Positions 16,988 through 26,545 are shown, numbered from the stretch's first letter. The stretch is 64,000 bases of DNA from CAZPWF01 sp964590725 (GCA_964590725.1 CAZPWF010000004.1:1-64000), one strand, 5' to 3'. The notes: generated by a model from the sequence alone, not told the origin. Translations and numbers: made by a program.

Positions 16988-18199
16988 TTAGTTGCCGACA
17001 TTTTTACTCAAGCTGGATATTGGCCCCATGACGCTTGCAGCGATTAAACCCACCATTCCACCAAGAACTACGATCATTAAAGGTTCAATTATTGAGCTAA
17101 GTCCATCAATGGTTGCTTCAACCTCTTCTTCATAAAAATCGGCAACTTTTACTAATATTGTGTCAATTTGGCCGGTTTCTTCTCCGACGGCAAGCATTTG
17201 ACTGACTATGGGTGGAAAATGTTTACTTTCGGACAATGGTTCACTAAGTTGTTTACCGTTTTTTACTTGTTTGGCGGCATCCTTGAGTTCGGCTTCGATA
17301 ACTTTGTTTCCGATTGCGCCCCCAGTTACTTCTAGTGCATCAAGCACGCTCACTCCAGCAGACATAAGCGAGGCAAATGTTCGAGCAAATCGAGCAATTG
17401 CAACCTTTATTATTATTGTGTTAACAATTGGGGTTCTCAGCAACAGTGCATGAAATTTATATTTGCCCTTAGGCGTTCGTATGTATCTACGAGTCAAAAA
17501 TACTGTTATAAAAGAGACGACTAAAATAGGAATAGCGTTATTTTGCATAAAAGTACTAGCGCTCAACATTGCTTGGGTGTAGACGGGAAGTTGGGCATTT
17601 TCTCCACCCAAATCTTTTAGAATCTTTCCAATTTTTGGAATGACAAAGATCATTATTCCAAAAAAAGCGATGATCGTAATGCTGAGGATTACTACCGGGT
17701 AAGTCATGGCACTCTTAACTTTTTTGCGCATGCTGGAGTCTTGTTCTACCTGAGATGCTAGTCTTTTAAGTATTTCATCTAAAATACCACCAGCTTCACC
17801 GGCGCGAACCATGTTAACGTAAACTTCAGAAAAAATATTTGGGTATTTAGCGAAAGCATCGCCTAGTCCGATTCCGCCCTCGACATCTTTCATGATTTCA
17901 CCGATTACTCGTCTAAAGTATTTGTTATCCGTCTGACCTTGCATAGTTGCTAGTGAGCGGGGCAGTGGCACGCCTGCAGAAATCATAGTTGACAATTGCC
18001 TGGTGAACATAACTAGATCTTTGAGTTTAACTTTTTTGGCGCGTTTGTGACCAGAAAATGTGGCATTTTCAAGTTTTACTAGTACGGGTCTTGCGCCCTG
18101 TCTCCCCAAACTAGAAATTACCGCTTCACGATCAACCGCTTCCATTGAACCGCGCACGGTTTTTCCTTCTTTTGTAGTAGCTGTATATAAAAATTTCAT
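16988..18199 (-). CDS. pilC: PilC/GspF inner-membrane platform protein
   Basis: The 403-aa protein has two T2SSF repeats (about 70-195 and 272-393), each starting with a FTRQLSTMISAGVPL-like or FARTFASLMSAGVSV-like stretch, plus three membrane helices. Length and N-terminal start (YTATTKEGKTVRGSMEA) are typical. PilC is the platform on which PilB acts to add or remove pilins. It follows pilB by 4 nt. Confidence 0.95.
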   Translation of the reverse strand: MKFLYTATTKEGKTVRGSMEAVDREAVISSLGRQGARPVLVKLENATFSGHKRAKKVKLKDLVMFTRQLSTMISAGVPLPRSLATMQGQTDNKYFRRVIGEIMKDVEGGIGLGDAFAKYPNIFSEVYVNMVRAGEAGGILDEILKRLASQVEQDSSMRKKVKSAMTYPVVILSITIIAFFGIMIFVIPKIGKILKDLGGENAQLPVYTQAMLSASTFMQNNAIPILVVSFITVFLTRRYIRTPKGKYKFHALLLRTPIVNTIIIKVAIARFARTFASLMSAGVSVLDALEVTGGAIGNKVIEAELKDAAKQVKNGKQLSEPLSESKHFPPIVSQMLAVGEETGQIDTILVKVADFYEEEVEATIDGLSSIIEPLMIVVLGGMVGLIAASVMGPISSLSKNVGN

Positions 18200-18203
18200 T
18201 TAT

Positions 18204-19889
18204 TTATTTCTCTGAAGTTACACGCAGAATTTCTTCTATGGTTGTTTGACCTCTAAGGGCCTTAATAAACCCATCTAGCTGCATAGTGATCATACCTTCC
18301 TTGATGGCTTGTTCTTGTAGTACGTCACTAGTCGCGTTGCTAACGATAAGCTTTTGAATGTCCACCGTATTAGATAGAACTTCGTAGATGCCCATACGCC
18401 CTTTGTATCCAGTATGACTACAGGTATCACAGCCATTATCTTTTGCTTTCCATATTCTGGTTATCTTGGTTTCACTTGTTGAAAGCGCCTCTGTTGACGA
18501 TTGGCTTTTACCGGTATTTGATTTTCCAATACCGCCCTGTAGAGCTAACTGTTCAAGTTGATGGATATTTTTCATAACAGCTGAATTATCTGTCCCAAAT
18601 ATATCGGCTATTTGTTTTAATACTGCTGAGCTTGGTGTTTCGTCCTCGCGGCAGTCTATGCACAGTCTACGTACAAGCCTTTGCCCGACAACTGCTCTTA
18701 CGGTGCTTGCAATCAAAAAAGGCTCTATGTCCATATCCAGAAGACGTGGCAGACAAGTCGCGGCGTTGTTAGTATGAAGTGTTGAGAANNNNNNNNNNNN
18801 NNNNNNNNNNNNNNNNNNNNNNNNNNNNNNNNNNNNNNNNNNNNNNNNNNNNNNNNNNNNNNNNNNNNNNNNNNNNNNNNNNNNNNNNCTTAACACGCTA
18901 AATAGGCTAGTAGATTTTCCAGAACCTGTCGGGCCAGTTACCAAAATCATGCCATGAGGCTGTTGGATTGCCTTGTTGATATTATCCAGGGCTGTTCCCC
19001 AGTATCCCAACTCTTCCAGTGTCGCTGCTTTGGCACCCTCGCTTAAAATACGCATAACAACTTTTTCACCGTCGACTATAGGTAAGGTTGAGACACGTAA
19101 GGCATACAACTCTCCACCTATCTGAACCTTAAATCTTCCATCTTGGGGTACGCGTCGTTCATCAATTTTAAGGTTAGATAAAATTTTTATACGCGAAACC
19201 AATGAGCCAAGTACTTTCTTAGGTAACTTATTAGCCTCGCGCAGTATGCCGTCCACGCGATAACGTACGAGTACGTAATTTTCTCTTGGCTCAATATGAA
19301 TATCGCTGGCACTTGACTTGACGCCATACTCAATAATGAGATTTACCGTTTGGGCGATTGGTGAATCCTCAGCTAGATCCTCTTCGTTAATCTCTTCAGT
19401 TTCAACTTCGTCTTCGCCGTCTGGAGACATGACTTTTGTGAGTTCAGAACCAATACTGCCCCTATATTGCTCGAGCGCAGCTTGAATATTTGAGGTTGTG
19501 GCAACATGCACTTTGATATTGTCCCCAAGTTGCTTCTGTAGGAAGTTTAATGCTTGAATGTCATCCGGGTCTTCCATAGCTAAGAGCTTAGAGCCGTCTT
19601 CTTCGACGCCAAATAACACCACCCGGTATTGTTTAGCGATTCTTTCAGGAATCAGCCTTAGAACTTCACGCTTAATTTCTTTCGCATTCAAATCAGTAAA
19701 TGGTATGTCAATCTCGTCTGCATAAAGTTTTGTAAGATCTTTATCGCTGACAATATTGTTATTGACGACAATATCTTGCAAGGGTTTCTTTTCGGCAGCT
19801 TCTTGAGTTTTAAGCGTCTTTAACTGGTCGGCATCAATTTTGCCCACATTTGTTAGAAGTTTCTCGACGAGCGAATCAGAAATACGCAT
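18204..19889 (-). CDS. pilB: PilB/GspE pilus extension ATPase, with assembly gap
   Basis: The N-terminal MshEN-type domain (about 1-150) is followed by the GspE catalytic domain. Walker A GPTGSGKSTS is near residue 320 and the His box FSTLHTNNAAT lies just after the gap. A Cys4 zinc site follows (CIDC, CDTC) with an unusually long insert between the two pairs. The 100-N gap removes the Asp box, Walker B and arginine segment (about 70 aa, so about 210 bp). The in-frame join is by chance. It powers pilus assembly by ATP hydrolysis. TATAAT lies about 12 nt upstream of the ATG. Confidence 0.93.
   Translation of the reverse strand: MRISDSLVEKLLTNVGKIDADQLKTLKTQEAAEKKPLQDIVVNNNIVSDKDLTKLYADEIDIPFTDLNAKEIKREVLRLIPERIAKQYRVVLFGVEEDGSKLLAMEDPDDIQALNFLQKQLGDNIKVHVATTSNIQAALEQYRGSIGSELTKVMSPDGEDEVETEEINEEDLAEDSPIAQTVNLIIEYGVKSSASDIHIEPRENYVLVRYRVDGILREANKLPKKVLGSLVSRIKILSNLKIDERRVPQDGRFKVQIGGELYALRVSTLPIVDGEKVVMRILSEGAKAATLEELGYWGTALDNINKAIQQPHGMILVTGPTGSGKSTSLFSVLXXXXXXXXXXXXXXXXXXXXXXXXXXXXXXXXXXFSTLHTNNAATCLPRLLDMDIEPFLIASTVRAVVGQRLVRRLCIDCREDETPSSAVLKQIADIFGTDNSAVMKNIHQLEQLALQGGIGKSNTGKSQSSTEALSTSETKITRIWKAKDNGCDTCSHTGYKGRMGIYEVLSNTVDIQKLIVSNATSDVLQEQAIKEGMITMQLDGFIKALRGQTTIEEILRVTSEK
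18789..18888. other. Assembly gap (100 N) in pilB
   Basis: Exactly 100 N. Comparison with GspE-family proteins suggests about 210 bp missing, carrying Walker B. Confidence 0.95.
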
Positions 19890-19937
19890 ATATCAAACTA
19901 AATTATAAAAGAATAAGCGTAATAAGTGTATCTAATA

Positions 19938-20510
19938 TTAATAAATCTGACTTTTTTTGCCACAATTAATGCAATAACCGGGGTGATTCATTGGTTTGTT
20001 TTGATGTGATCTACAAGATCCTTTTAGGCAATAATACATAGAACTGTAACTATCCCAATTATTTAGTGTTGTTGCGTCAACATATTTTGCTAAGTATTTT
20101 TTTGCATTTGCTTTGCATACGGCATCAGCTCCAGCGTCACACATTCTAATACTTATTTGATAAGTTTGTTGTGGGCCGTTAGAGTCTGGAGCCCAATTGT
20201 CGTAGTCATAAACTGCACCAGGATATGGTGCGTCAGGCCAGGCGCTATTACCTTGTTGACTTTGAATAAACTCTTTTAGTCCGGCGGGTACATCGCGAAC
20301 TACATCTGGTGGATAGTCATTATATTTTGCAAGATAGAGTTTAAAGGCATTTTGCATGGTATTCATTTCAGAAATGCTTCTGCTGTAGTAAGTTCTTTCT
20401 TTGTAATTAGGCACTGTGATGGAGTAGACAATTGCCGCAATAATTCCGATTACAGTAATTACGATTGTAATTTCTACCAATGTATATCCGGTTTGCTTAT
20501 GTGACTTCAT
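19938..20510 (-). CDS. Type IV prepilin, GspG/PilA-like (possible major pilin)
   Basis: The 190-aa protein has a class III signal (QTGYTLVEITIVITVIGII), cleaved before Y with E at +5. A helix and a GspG-like domain with YLAKYNDYPPD follow. The C-terminus is rich in cysteines (MYYCLKGSC, HPGYCINCGKK), which could form disulfides or bind a metal. It leads the pilus locus and has its own promoter (TACAAT with TG extension at 20520-20525, 9 nt before the ATG). It may be the main pilus subunit. Prepilin peptidase and PilT are not in the window. Confidence 0.85.
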   Translation of the reverse strand: MKSHKQTGYTLVEITIVITVIGIIAAIVYSITVPNYKERTYYSRSISEMNTMQNAFKLYLAKYNDYPPDVVRDVPAGLKEFIQSQQGNSAWPDAPYPGAVYDYDNWAPDSNGPQQTYQISIRMCDAGADAVCKANAKKYLAKYVDATTLNNWDSYSSMYYCLKGSCRSHQNKPMNHPGYCINCGKKSQIY

Positions 20511-20519
20511 ACTTACCAG

Positions 20520-20525
20520 ATTGTA
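20520..20525 (-). promoter_or_regulatory. Extended -10 box for prepilin gene
   Basis: TACAAT on the minus strand with TGT before it, 9 nt from the ATG. It lies in the recA/pilin divergent spacer. Confidence 0.55.
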
Positions 20526-20642
20526 ACAACTAATTGATTAAACATAAACGTTATAAAAAGCATTAACTCTTTTATACGCGGATTATTTTGTTATACTTGG
20601 CGCTACAACACCAGTTTATTAGGGTGGAGAGGGAGCATAGTA

Positions 20643-21535
20643 ATGGCGGATAGTAAATCAACAAAATCAGAAGGTGCAAAAACAGAAGCACAGCAAGAGG
20701 GCAAAAACAAAGCTCTCGGGCTTGCAATGGATAGTATTGAGAAACAATTCGGCAAGGGTTCCATCATGAAACTTGGCGAGTCTTACAAGGTTAAGGTTGA
20801 AACTATCCCAACTGGTAGTATTTCGCTTGATCTAGCGCTAGGCGGCGGAATACCAAAAGGCCGAATTATTGAAATTTATGGTCCAGAAAGTTCAGGTAAA
20901 ACAACACTGACTCTTCATGCGATCGCAGAAATTCAACGACAGGGTGGTACGGCAGCATTTATCGATGCCGAGCACGCACTAGACCCAGCCTATGCTAAGC
21001 GTATTGGTGTGGATGTAGAGAATTTATTGCTTTCGCAACCGGACAATGGTGAACAAGCTTTAGAAATCACCGAAACATTAGTACGCAGTAATGCAGTCGA
21101 CCTGATTGTCGTTGACTCGGTTGCCGCGCTTGTTCCGCGTGCTGAGATCGAAGGTGACATGGGCGATAGTCACATGGGCTTGCAGGCTAGACTGATGAGT
21201 CAGGCATTACGCAAACTCACAGGAGTCATCAATAAATCAAAGGCCACAGTTATCTTCATTAATCAGATTCGTATGAANNNNNNNNNNNNNNNNNNNNNNN
21301 NNNNNNNNNNNNNNNNNNNNNNNNNNNNNNNNNNNNNNNNNNNNNNNNNNNNNNNNNNNNNNNNNNNNNNNNNNNNNCAGACAAAGGCATAGTTGAAAAA
21401 TCAGGTGCCTGGTACGCCTACAAGGATGCAAAAATAGGCCAAGGGCGCGAAGCAACCAAAAAGTACCTGGAAGATAATCCAAAAATCTTGGACGAAATAG
21501 CCAAAAAAGTTCTCGCAGCCGCCGAACAGGAGTAG
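20643..21535 (+). CDS. recA: Recombinase RecA, with assembly gap
   Basis: The N-terminal part has Walker A GPESSGKTT, the DAEHALDP segment and LIVVDSVAALVPRAEIEG. The sequence breaks at VIFINQIRM. After the gap it resumes with DKGIVEKSGAWYAYKD and ends in AAEQE. About 70 residues (L2 loop and core end) are hidden, so roughly 200 bp are missing. The 100-N filler also shifts the frame: the true gap length must leave remainder 2 on division by 3. A TATACT box and a leader with GGAGAGGGAG precede the ATG, so this gene has a normal ribosome site. It catalyses strand exchange and repair. Confidence 0.95.
21278..21377. other. Assembly gap (100 N) in recA
   Basis: Exactly 100 N. The reading frame before and after does not match across 100 bases, proving that the filler length is not the true length. 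Confidence 0.97.
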
Positions 21536-21538
21536 ATA

Positions 21539-21952
21539 GTGGGTTTACTAAGTCACCGACAATCTATTAGAGAAAAGGCTGGACGACTACTTAAAGATGG
21601 CAAGGGAATTATAATACCTTCCGCAGAAGGTGTTCGTTATTACGGATCTAGTTTAGCGTTACCTGGATTGCAGGCATTAGAAACTGCAGAACAAACAGTA
21701 CAATTAACACATCGTAATTTTGGCTGCGAAGCTATACTAGAAGATGATGGTGTAAATCAAAAAATACCAGTATGTATGGGTGGTCTGGCGATTGTTGGCT
21801 GCAATAATCCCGAACAATGCGGGAAAGCATATGTTGACCGAGTAAATGAACCATCTTATAGCCATTTTTTTCATGTACAGGAGAATCCGAAGATTATCAA
21901 TTTAGTAACCACGATACCTAACGGATATTGTGTTGATGACGATCGTCAGTAA
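21539..21952 (+). CDS. Hypothetical protein next to recA
   Basis: The 137-aa product starts with GTG 3 nt after recA, so it is probably co-transcribed with it. No family is recognised. It has no signal peptide or membrane helix. A cluster of cysteines (VCMGGLAIVGC and EQCGKAY) could hold a metal or be redox active. Coupling to recA hints at a DNA-related or stress role, but nothing in the sequence proves this. Confidence 0.55.
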   Translation: MGLLSHRQSIREKAGRLLKDGKGIIIPSAEGVRYYGSSLALPGLQALETAEQTVQLTHRNFGCEAILEDDGVNQKIPVCMGGLAIVGCNNPEQCGKAYVDRVNEPSYSHFFHVQENPKIINLVTTIPNGYCVDDDRQ

Positions 21953-21996
21953 TTAAATCAAAAGATGTTGGGCGTTGGGTTAGTCCGAGTAGCTAA

Positions 21997-23085
21997 TTAA
22001 TCTCGAAGATCCGTAACAGTGATTTCTTCAAGCCTTTTTTGATCATCTTCGTCGATAATATCTGAGAGATTAGAATAACGAAACCCAGGTAAGCTTGGTT
22101 GTCTTGTGAGTGTTGCGTGTTCTGCTAACGCTCGCATTATCAGGTCAAAATCATCTCTCTTGGTTGGCGCAAAAATTTCTGGTACGACACCCACGCCAGC
22201 ATCTTGTGGCGAATAACCACCATCTTTATTGAAGGACGGGCAGTCAAACGCAATCCCAACTATCAAATTTTTATACGTAGCTGCGTGGCCAAGGTTTTGG
22301 CTGAGTATCATGTCGCGAGTACCTTTTGAAACATTTTCCATTACGCGTTTGGTGGTATATCCTTCGACCCACTTAACTTGAGAACCGTGGAGTGCTTCAT
22401 GGAAAATGTAGTTACCGTGCGTCATATTCTTCTCCATGGATTCTTTTGTTCGTTCATTCATTTCGCGTATTTGTGAATCACCTAAATGTAGTCGAGTGTG
22501 CAGGCTAGATCCGTTTGCAGAATGGGTTGTTGTTACGCTAGCTAGAGGCAACATCAATCCTTCTAGTATCGGTAAGCCTCCTGTTAGCATGTCAAAATCG
22601 CTGTGTTTTAGCATAGTAAGTATCCGACCGGCTACAATAGTCTGCTTTTCGCGGGGGTCATTATGCGATCCAAAAGGATGGTCGGGGTCAAGATCTTTCA
22701 TAACTTCTCGTGCAGCTCCGGCGGTAATACCAAGGTCGGCAAACATAGTGTGCGGCGTTATTGCAATAATATTAGCCTGTCTTTCACTAGCAAAGTTTTT
22801 CACATCTGTATTAGTGAATACTAATTCGAATACGCCTTTCAAACGTTCCCATGGCTCGTCTTGGATTAAAAACGGTCGCACAACATCGTAAAGCGTATCC
22901 TGAAGCTCAGGTAGTCTATCTTTTTGATCCAATGGCGCATCAAAGTGCACTATCTCGGGATCCATAATTCCTATATCCCAGGGGTCTTCTCCAAATGAAC
23001 GCATCTGAAAGCCGTTCGACCAGCTTCCTTGGCTGGCTTGGTTTATTAAACTATCGTATAGGTGCTTCTCTGGATTTTTACTCAT
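21997..23085 (-). CDS. Conserved-looking hypothetical enzyme with HX4D motif
   Basis: The 362-aa soluble protein is of unrecognised family. It contains ITPHTMFADLG, which has the spacing of the glycerolipid acyltransferase motif (H-x4-D), and later GNYIFHEALHG. The second acyltransferase motif (FPEGTRS-like) is missing, so I do not assign that function. The start is supported by TATTAT (23092-23097, minus strand) 6 nt upstream. It is divergent from recX, sharing a very short promoter region. Confidence 0.55.
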   Translation of the reverse strand: MSKNPEKHLYDSLINQASQGSWSNGFQMRSFGEDPWDIGIMDPEIVHFDAPLDQKDRLPELQDTLYDVVRPFLIQDEPWERLKGVFELVFTNTDVKNFASERQANIIAITPHTMFADLGITAGAAREVMKDLDPDHPFGSHNDPREKQTIVAGRILTMLKHSDFDMLTGGLPILEGLMLPLASVTTTHSANGSSLHTRLHLGDSQIREMNERTKESMEKNMTHGNYIFHEALHGSQVKWVEGYTTKRVMENVSKGTRDMILSQNLGHAATYKNLIVGIAFDCPSFNKDGGYSPQDAGVGVVPEIFAPTKRDDFDLIMRALAEHATLTRQPSLPGFRYSNLSDIIDEDDQKRLEEITVTDLRD

Positions 23086-23121
23086 GCAATGATAATATTA
23101 ATAAATCAACACTATAGCAAT

Positions 23122-23724
23122 ATGAAAATTACTGACATAAAGCAGCAGCAAAAACGGCAAGGGCGTTATTCGATTTTTGTTGATGACAAGTATTCATTTA
23201 GTTTAAGCGAGAACGAACTACTAAATAGTGGAACACGGGTTGGCCGTGAATATTCAGCTGAAGAGTTTGAGCAGTTAAAACAGACTGCGCTATTGGATAA
23301 AGCCTACATGCGTTCACTTGATCTGTTATCTCGCCGAGCGCGCAGCGATTGGGAGATGAGACAATACCTAAAACGCAAAGAATATGATCAAGATGTGATT
23401 GATAAAATTGTCTATAAATTGGCTCAGAAAGGCTACATAAACGATAAAAAGTTTGCTGATTCTTGGATAAATAGTCGTCGACAGTTAAAAAATATGAGTA
23501 AGCGTAAACTTCGGCTAGAACTTAAACAGAAGCGAGTACCAGAAGAGATTGTCAATTTAACACTTGATGAAGATGAAACAAATGAACAAGACGTGTTACG
23601 TGAACTAGTAGCTAAAAAGCGTCAACAATCAAAATATCAGGATAATCTTAAGCTAATGCAGTATCTTAGCCGCCAGGGTTTTAATTATGACGATATTAAG
23701 TCCGCTCTCAATGCTGAAGATTAA
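23122..23724 (+). CDS. recX: RecX regulatory protein
   Basis: The frame is open from 23062, but the ATG at 23122 starts the family pattern MKITDIKQQQ...RYSIFVDDKYSF. The 200-aa product is made of the three-helix repeats of RecX (LLSRRARSDWEMRQYLKRK, YINDKKFADSWINSRR). RecX binds RecA filaments and limits their activity. It is near recA but separated from it by two genes and has its own start. Confidence 0.88.
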   Translation: MKITDIKQQQKRQGRYSIFVDDKYSFSLSENELLNSGTRVGREYSAEEFEQLKQTALLDKAYMRSLDLLSRRARSDWEMRQYLKRKEYDQDVIDKIVYKLAQKGYINDKKFADSWINSRRQLKNMSKRKLRLELKQKRVPEEIVNLTLDEDETNEQDVLRELVAKKRQQSKYQDNLKLMQYLSRQGFNYDDIKSALNAED

Positions 23725-23741
23725 GAGAATGTATCGTTATG

Positions 23742-24269
23742 TTATGCGGTTATTGGGCTTGGAAACCGTTGAGTGTCTTGAACTGTTATGGTTGGTTCGC
23801 TTACCACTATCTTTTGATCGGTAATCTCTACTATTTGTGATCTGTCTATGCTGCGTTGGCCGCCTTTAAGGTTTTTAACCAATGATTGTGTCACGTACAT
23901 TTTTTGGATATACATCGACGAACTGTCAACAGCATAGTCAGTAATTTTCCCCAGGTTCTTTTTTTGAGTGGTATACACCTTCTTGCCGATAAGTTCAAAA
24001 TCAAGTTCAAGTATTTTCTTGAATCGTACCAAATCGTTAGGGTCTGACATGGCTTCATGATCATTAACGACTATTCCGTCTGGGATAATATCTCTAATCT
24101 CTTGTGAAAGTAGTATAAGACGATCCTTGCTGAATCTGTCGCTACAATAAAATCCTTCTATCTTTAAATTATTAGGATTAATTATTGGGCTAAGAGTGCT
24201 GCCAACCGGCCCGCCGGTACGTAACGACATGACTGGTGTGTTGGTTAGTGTTCCCGATAACTTAAGCAT
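23742..24269 (-). CDS. PRC-barrel domain protein
   Basis: The 175-aa protein contains two PRC-barrel-like units: residues 1-70 (VMSLRTGGPVGSTLSPIINP) and about 85-165 (ELIGKKVYTTQKKNLGKITDYAVD). These are small beta-barrels found in ribosome maturation and photosynthetic proteins. Here the domain stands alone and its role is unknown. It may bind RNA or the membrane. TATAAT (24278-24283, minus strand) ends 8 nt before the ATG. Confidence 0.75.
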   Translation of the reverse strand: MLKLSGTLTNTPVMSLRTGGPVGSTLSPIINPNNLKIEGFYCSDRFSKDRLILLSQEIRDIIPDGIVVNDHEAMSDPNDLVRFKKILELDFELIGKKVYTTQKKNLGKITDYAVDSSSMYIQKMYVTQSLVKNLKGGQRSIDRSQIVEITDQKIVVSEPTITVQDTQRFPSPITA

Positions 24270-24376
24270 TGTGAATAATTATAGCGCACGCTTAACATGC
24301 TGTTGAAAATTTTACATTATATTAATAAGTACTAGCACTTTCTGTGGCGACAAGCTGGTATACAATCCTAATCACT

Positions 24377-25783
24377 ATGAAGCGTTTGAGAGGGTTTCTG
24401 GGTCTAATCCTGCTCCTGCCGCTAATACTTCAGCCGGCACAAGTGTTTGCGCTTGTGCCTGTTACATCCAGCGTAATGATCGTCGAAATCCAGACAACTG
24501 GCACCGGCGGAATAGCCGATCAAGAATTTATCGAAATATATAACCCAACAGATAGGGTAATAGATGTTTCTAGTTGGAAAATGCAGTATTTATCTGCTGG
24601 TGGTTCGACATGGGCTACCAAAGCAACCCTAAACGGATTGCTTGCACCTCAAGGGACTATGTTAGTGGCGTCTTCGGCATATCTAGATATTGTTGCTGAT
24701 GTGACTTACAACTCGGGTCTTAAATTAGAAGCCGGACATGTTAGGATTGTGAGCCCCGATCCTAGCGACATTACAAAAGACATTGTTGAAGATACGATAG
24801 GTTGGGGTACTGCACTTCATCCTGAAGGCAAGGCCGCAGTATTTGCGCCTGCCGGTAGTAGCCTTGTTAGAAAGATCGATGAAACTGGTAAATACCAGGA
24901 CACTAATGACAACAGTATTGATTTTGAAATTTCAGATCAACCAACACCAAAATCGAACAATGTATCACCTGAAGTAGTAGAAAACGAGGAAAAAATCGAT
25001 GATCAAATATTAATTGTTGATGATAAAGCAGAAACTAACGAAGTCTTTTATAATCAAATTGAGATCACGGAGTTACTCCCCAATCCGGCCCCACCCGCTA
25101 CTGATGCTAATGATGAATTCGTGGAATTACACAATACGAGTGGGCAGGACATTAATCTTGACGGTTTCAAGATACAAACAGGTAATTCTTTTAGCTATAG
25201 TTTTGAGGTAAACGATAAAGTATTACCGGCAAATGGTTATCTAGTATTACTTTCAGGCGAAACTGGTCTAGTGCTTTCTAATAGTTCAGGGAAGGCGCGA
25301 ATAATTAGCCCTAGTGGGAATGTGTTATCCGAGACCGCAGCCTATGCAAATGCAAAAGATGGGGAGTCATGGGCGTTAATTGACGGAGCTTGGCAGTGGA
25401 CCGGACTGCCTACGAGCGGCACGCTAAATGTTCTATTTGTACCCGAGATTGCAGCACCCTCGGCAAGCTCTGCCGTTAAGAAAATGACTGTCAAAAAGCC
25501 AAAGGCAACTAAAAAACCTGCGGTCAAGAAGAAGACTGCAGCTAAACCTAAAGAAGTAAAGGCCAAGAAAGATAAGAAGAACATTGCTGCAACGACTGCC
25601 GGTGTTGTTAATAACGGAGATGGTGGTGGTGGAAGCTCCCCAATTCATAAATGGGTGATTGCGGTAGTAGGGCTTCTCGCGTTAGGATATGCACTATATG
25701 AGTACAAAGATGACATTGCGAGTAGAATCCAAAAGCTCCGAAGAAACCGAACAAATCGCAGAATCCCTCGGACGTCACCTTAA
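24377..25783 (+). CDS. Surface protein with two lamin-tail domains
   Basis: The chosen start (ATG 24377) gives MKRLRGFLGLILLLPLILQP, a clear signal peptide. A TACAAT box lies 10 nt upstream. The product has 468 aa. Two lamin-tail domains follow (about 25-165 and 220-345; MIVEIQTTGTGGIADQEFIEI and EITELLPNPAPPA..DEFVELHN). Then come a Lys/Ala/Pro linker, one membrane helix (HKWVIAVVGLLALGYALYEY) and a very basic tail. It is probably anchored in the membrane with the domains outside. The basic linker may bind polyanions. Its last 74 nt overlap tsaE. Confidence 0.82.
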   Translation: MKRLRGFLGLILLLPLILQPAQVFALVPVTSSVMIVEIQTTGTGGIADQEFIEIYNPTDRVIDVSSWKMQYLSAGGSTWATKATLNGLLAPQGTMLVASSAYLDIVADVTYNSGLKLEAGHVRIVSPDPSDITKDIVEDTIGWGTALHPEGKAAVFAPAGSSLVRKIDETGKYQDTNDNSIDFEISDQPTPKSNNVSPEVVENEEKIDDQILIVDDKAETNEVFYNQIEITELLPNPAPPATDANDEFVELHNTSGQDINLDGFKIQTGNSFSYSFEVNDKVLPANGYLVLLSGETGLVLSNSSGKARIISPSGNVLSETAAYANAKDGESWALIDGAWQWTGLPTSGTLNVLFVPEIAAPSASSAVKKMTVKKPKATKKPAVKKKTAAKPKEVKAKKDKKNIAATTAGVVNNGDGGGGSSPIHKWVIAVVGLLALGYALYEYKDDIASRIQKLRRNRTNRRIPRTSP

Positions 25784-26156
25784 AGGCGGCGAGGTTATCG
25801 AATTGGTCAGTGATTTGGGCGGCGGTAAGACAACTTTTACACGTGGGTTGGTACGTGGAGTTGGAAGTTCTGATCATGTATCGAGCCCTACTTTTAAAGT
25901 TTGCAATGTATACAAGTCATCCAAAATAGAGATTCATCATTTTGATTTTTATCGTCTGGGTGACGCGAGACTTATTCATCATGAACTTGCCGATTTACTT
26001 AACGAGCCAGATATAGTCATCGTTGTAGAATGGGCTGATATTGTTAAGGATGTTTTACCAAAAGACACAATAACGGTAGAAATTAAACATACTAACGATA
26101 GCGCCAGAGAATTATCTTTCCATTATTTCGATAATCTCGCATACTTGTTTACATGA
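25710..26156 (+). CDS. tsaE: tRNA t6A biosynthesis ATPase TsaE
   Basis: The best start is ATG 25710 (MTLRVESKSSEETEQIAESL), giving 148 aa; two further ATGs lie just upstream. The P-loop is DLGGGKTTFTRGL, followed by VSSPTF and HHFDFYRLGD, all typical of TsaE. With TsaB and TsaD it makes the t6A37 modification on tRNAs that read ANN codons. The gene begins 74 nt inside the end of the lamin-tail gene, an unusually long same-strand overlap. Its TGA overlaps tsaB by 4 nt. Confidence 0.92.
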   Translation: MTLRVESKSSEETEQIAESLGRHLKGGEVIELVSDLGGGKTTFTRGLVRGVGSSDHVSSPTFKVCNVYKSSKIEIHHFDFYRLGDARLIHHELADLLNEPDIVIVVEWADIVKDVLPKDTITVEIKHTNDSARELSFHYFDNLAYLFT

Positions 26157-26545
26157 TTATTTTTACACTTAGGACGGATAAGCCAGAATCTGAAATAGGT
26201 TTATACCAAGATGATAAACAAATTGTTTACGATGTCTGGGAGGCGCATCGGCAGTTAGCCGAGACAATTCATGTCAAAATAAGGGACATTCTGGCTTCTC
26301 AAGGATTAAACTTCGATAACATTGAAGGAATTGTCGCATATAAAGGGCCCGGGAGTTTCACGGGCCTAAGAATCGGTGTGAGTGTAGCTAATGCGTTAGC
26401 TTACGGTCTAGGTGTACCAATAATTGGCTCAGAGGGCGACGCTTGGATAGAAGCTGGCTTGAAGGCGCTTAGCTCTGGTAATAATGACACGCAAGTCGTA
26501 CCGGAATATGGCGCGCCCGTATTCACGACACAACCCAAAAAGTAG
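26153..26545 (+). CDS. tsaB: Short TsaB (t6A biosynthesis)
   Basis: The 130-aa protein shows the TsaB signature (VAYKGPGSFTGLRIGVSVANALAYGLGVPIIG) after an N-terminal ASKHA-type strand set. Normal TsaB has about 220-230 aa; here only the first domain is present, ending in a short Pro-rich tail. The stop is clean and there is no gap, so this is a real short form. TsaB pairs with TsaD (not in the window). It overlaps tsaE by 4 nt. Confidence 0.88.
   Translation: MIIFTLRTDKPESEIGLYQDDKQIVYDVWEAHRQLAETIHVKIRDILASQGLNFDNIEGIVAYKGPGSFTGLRIGVSVANALAYGLGVPIIGSEGDAWIEAGLKALSSGNNDTQVVPEYGAPVFTTQPKK

Noticed and set aside
21997..23085. Glycerolipid acyltransferase
   Set aside because: Only the H-x4-D spacing is present; the FPEGT-type motif and the rest of the PlsC/PlsB pattern are not seen.
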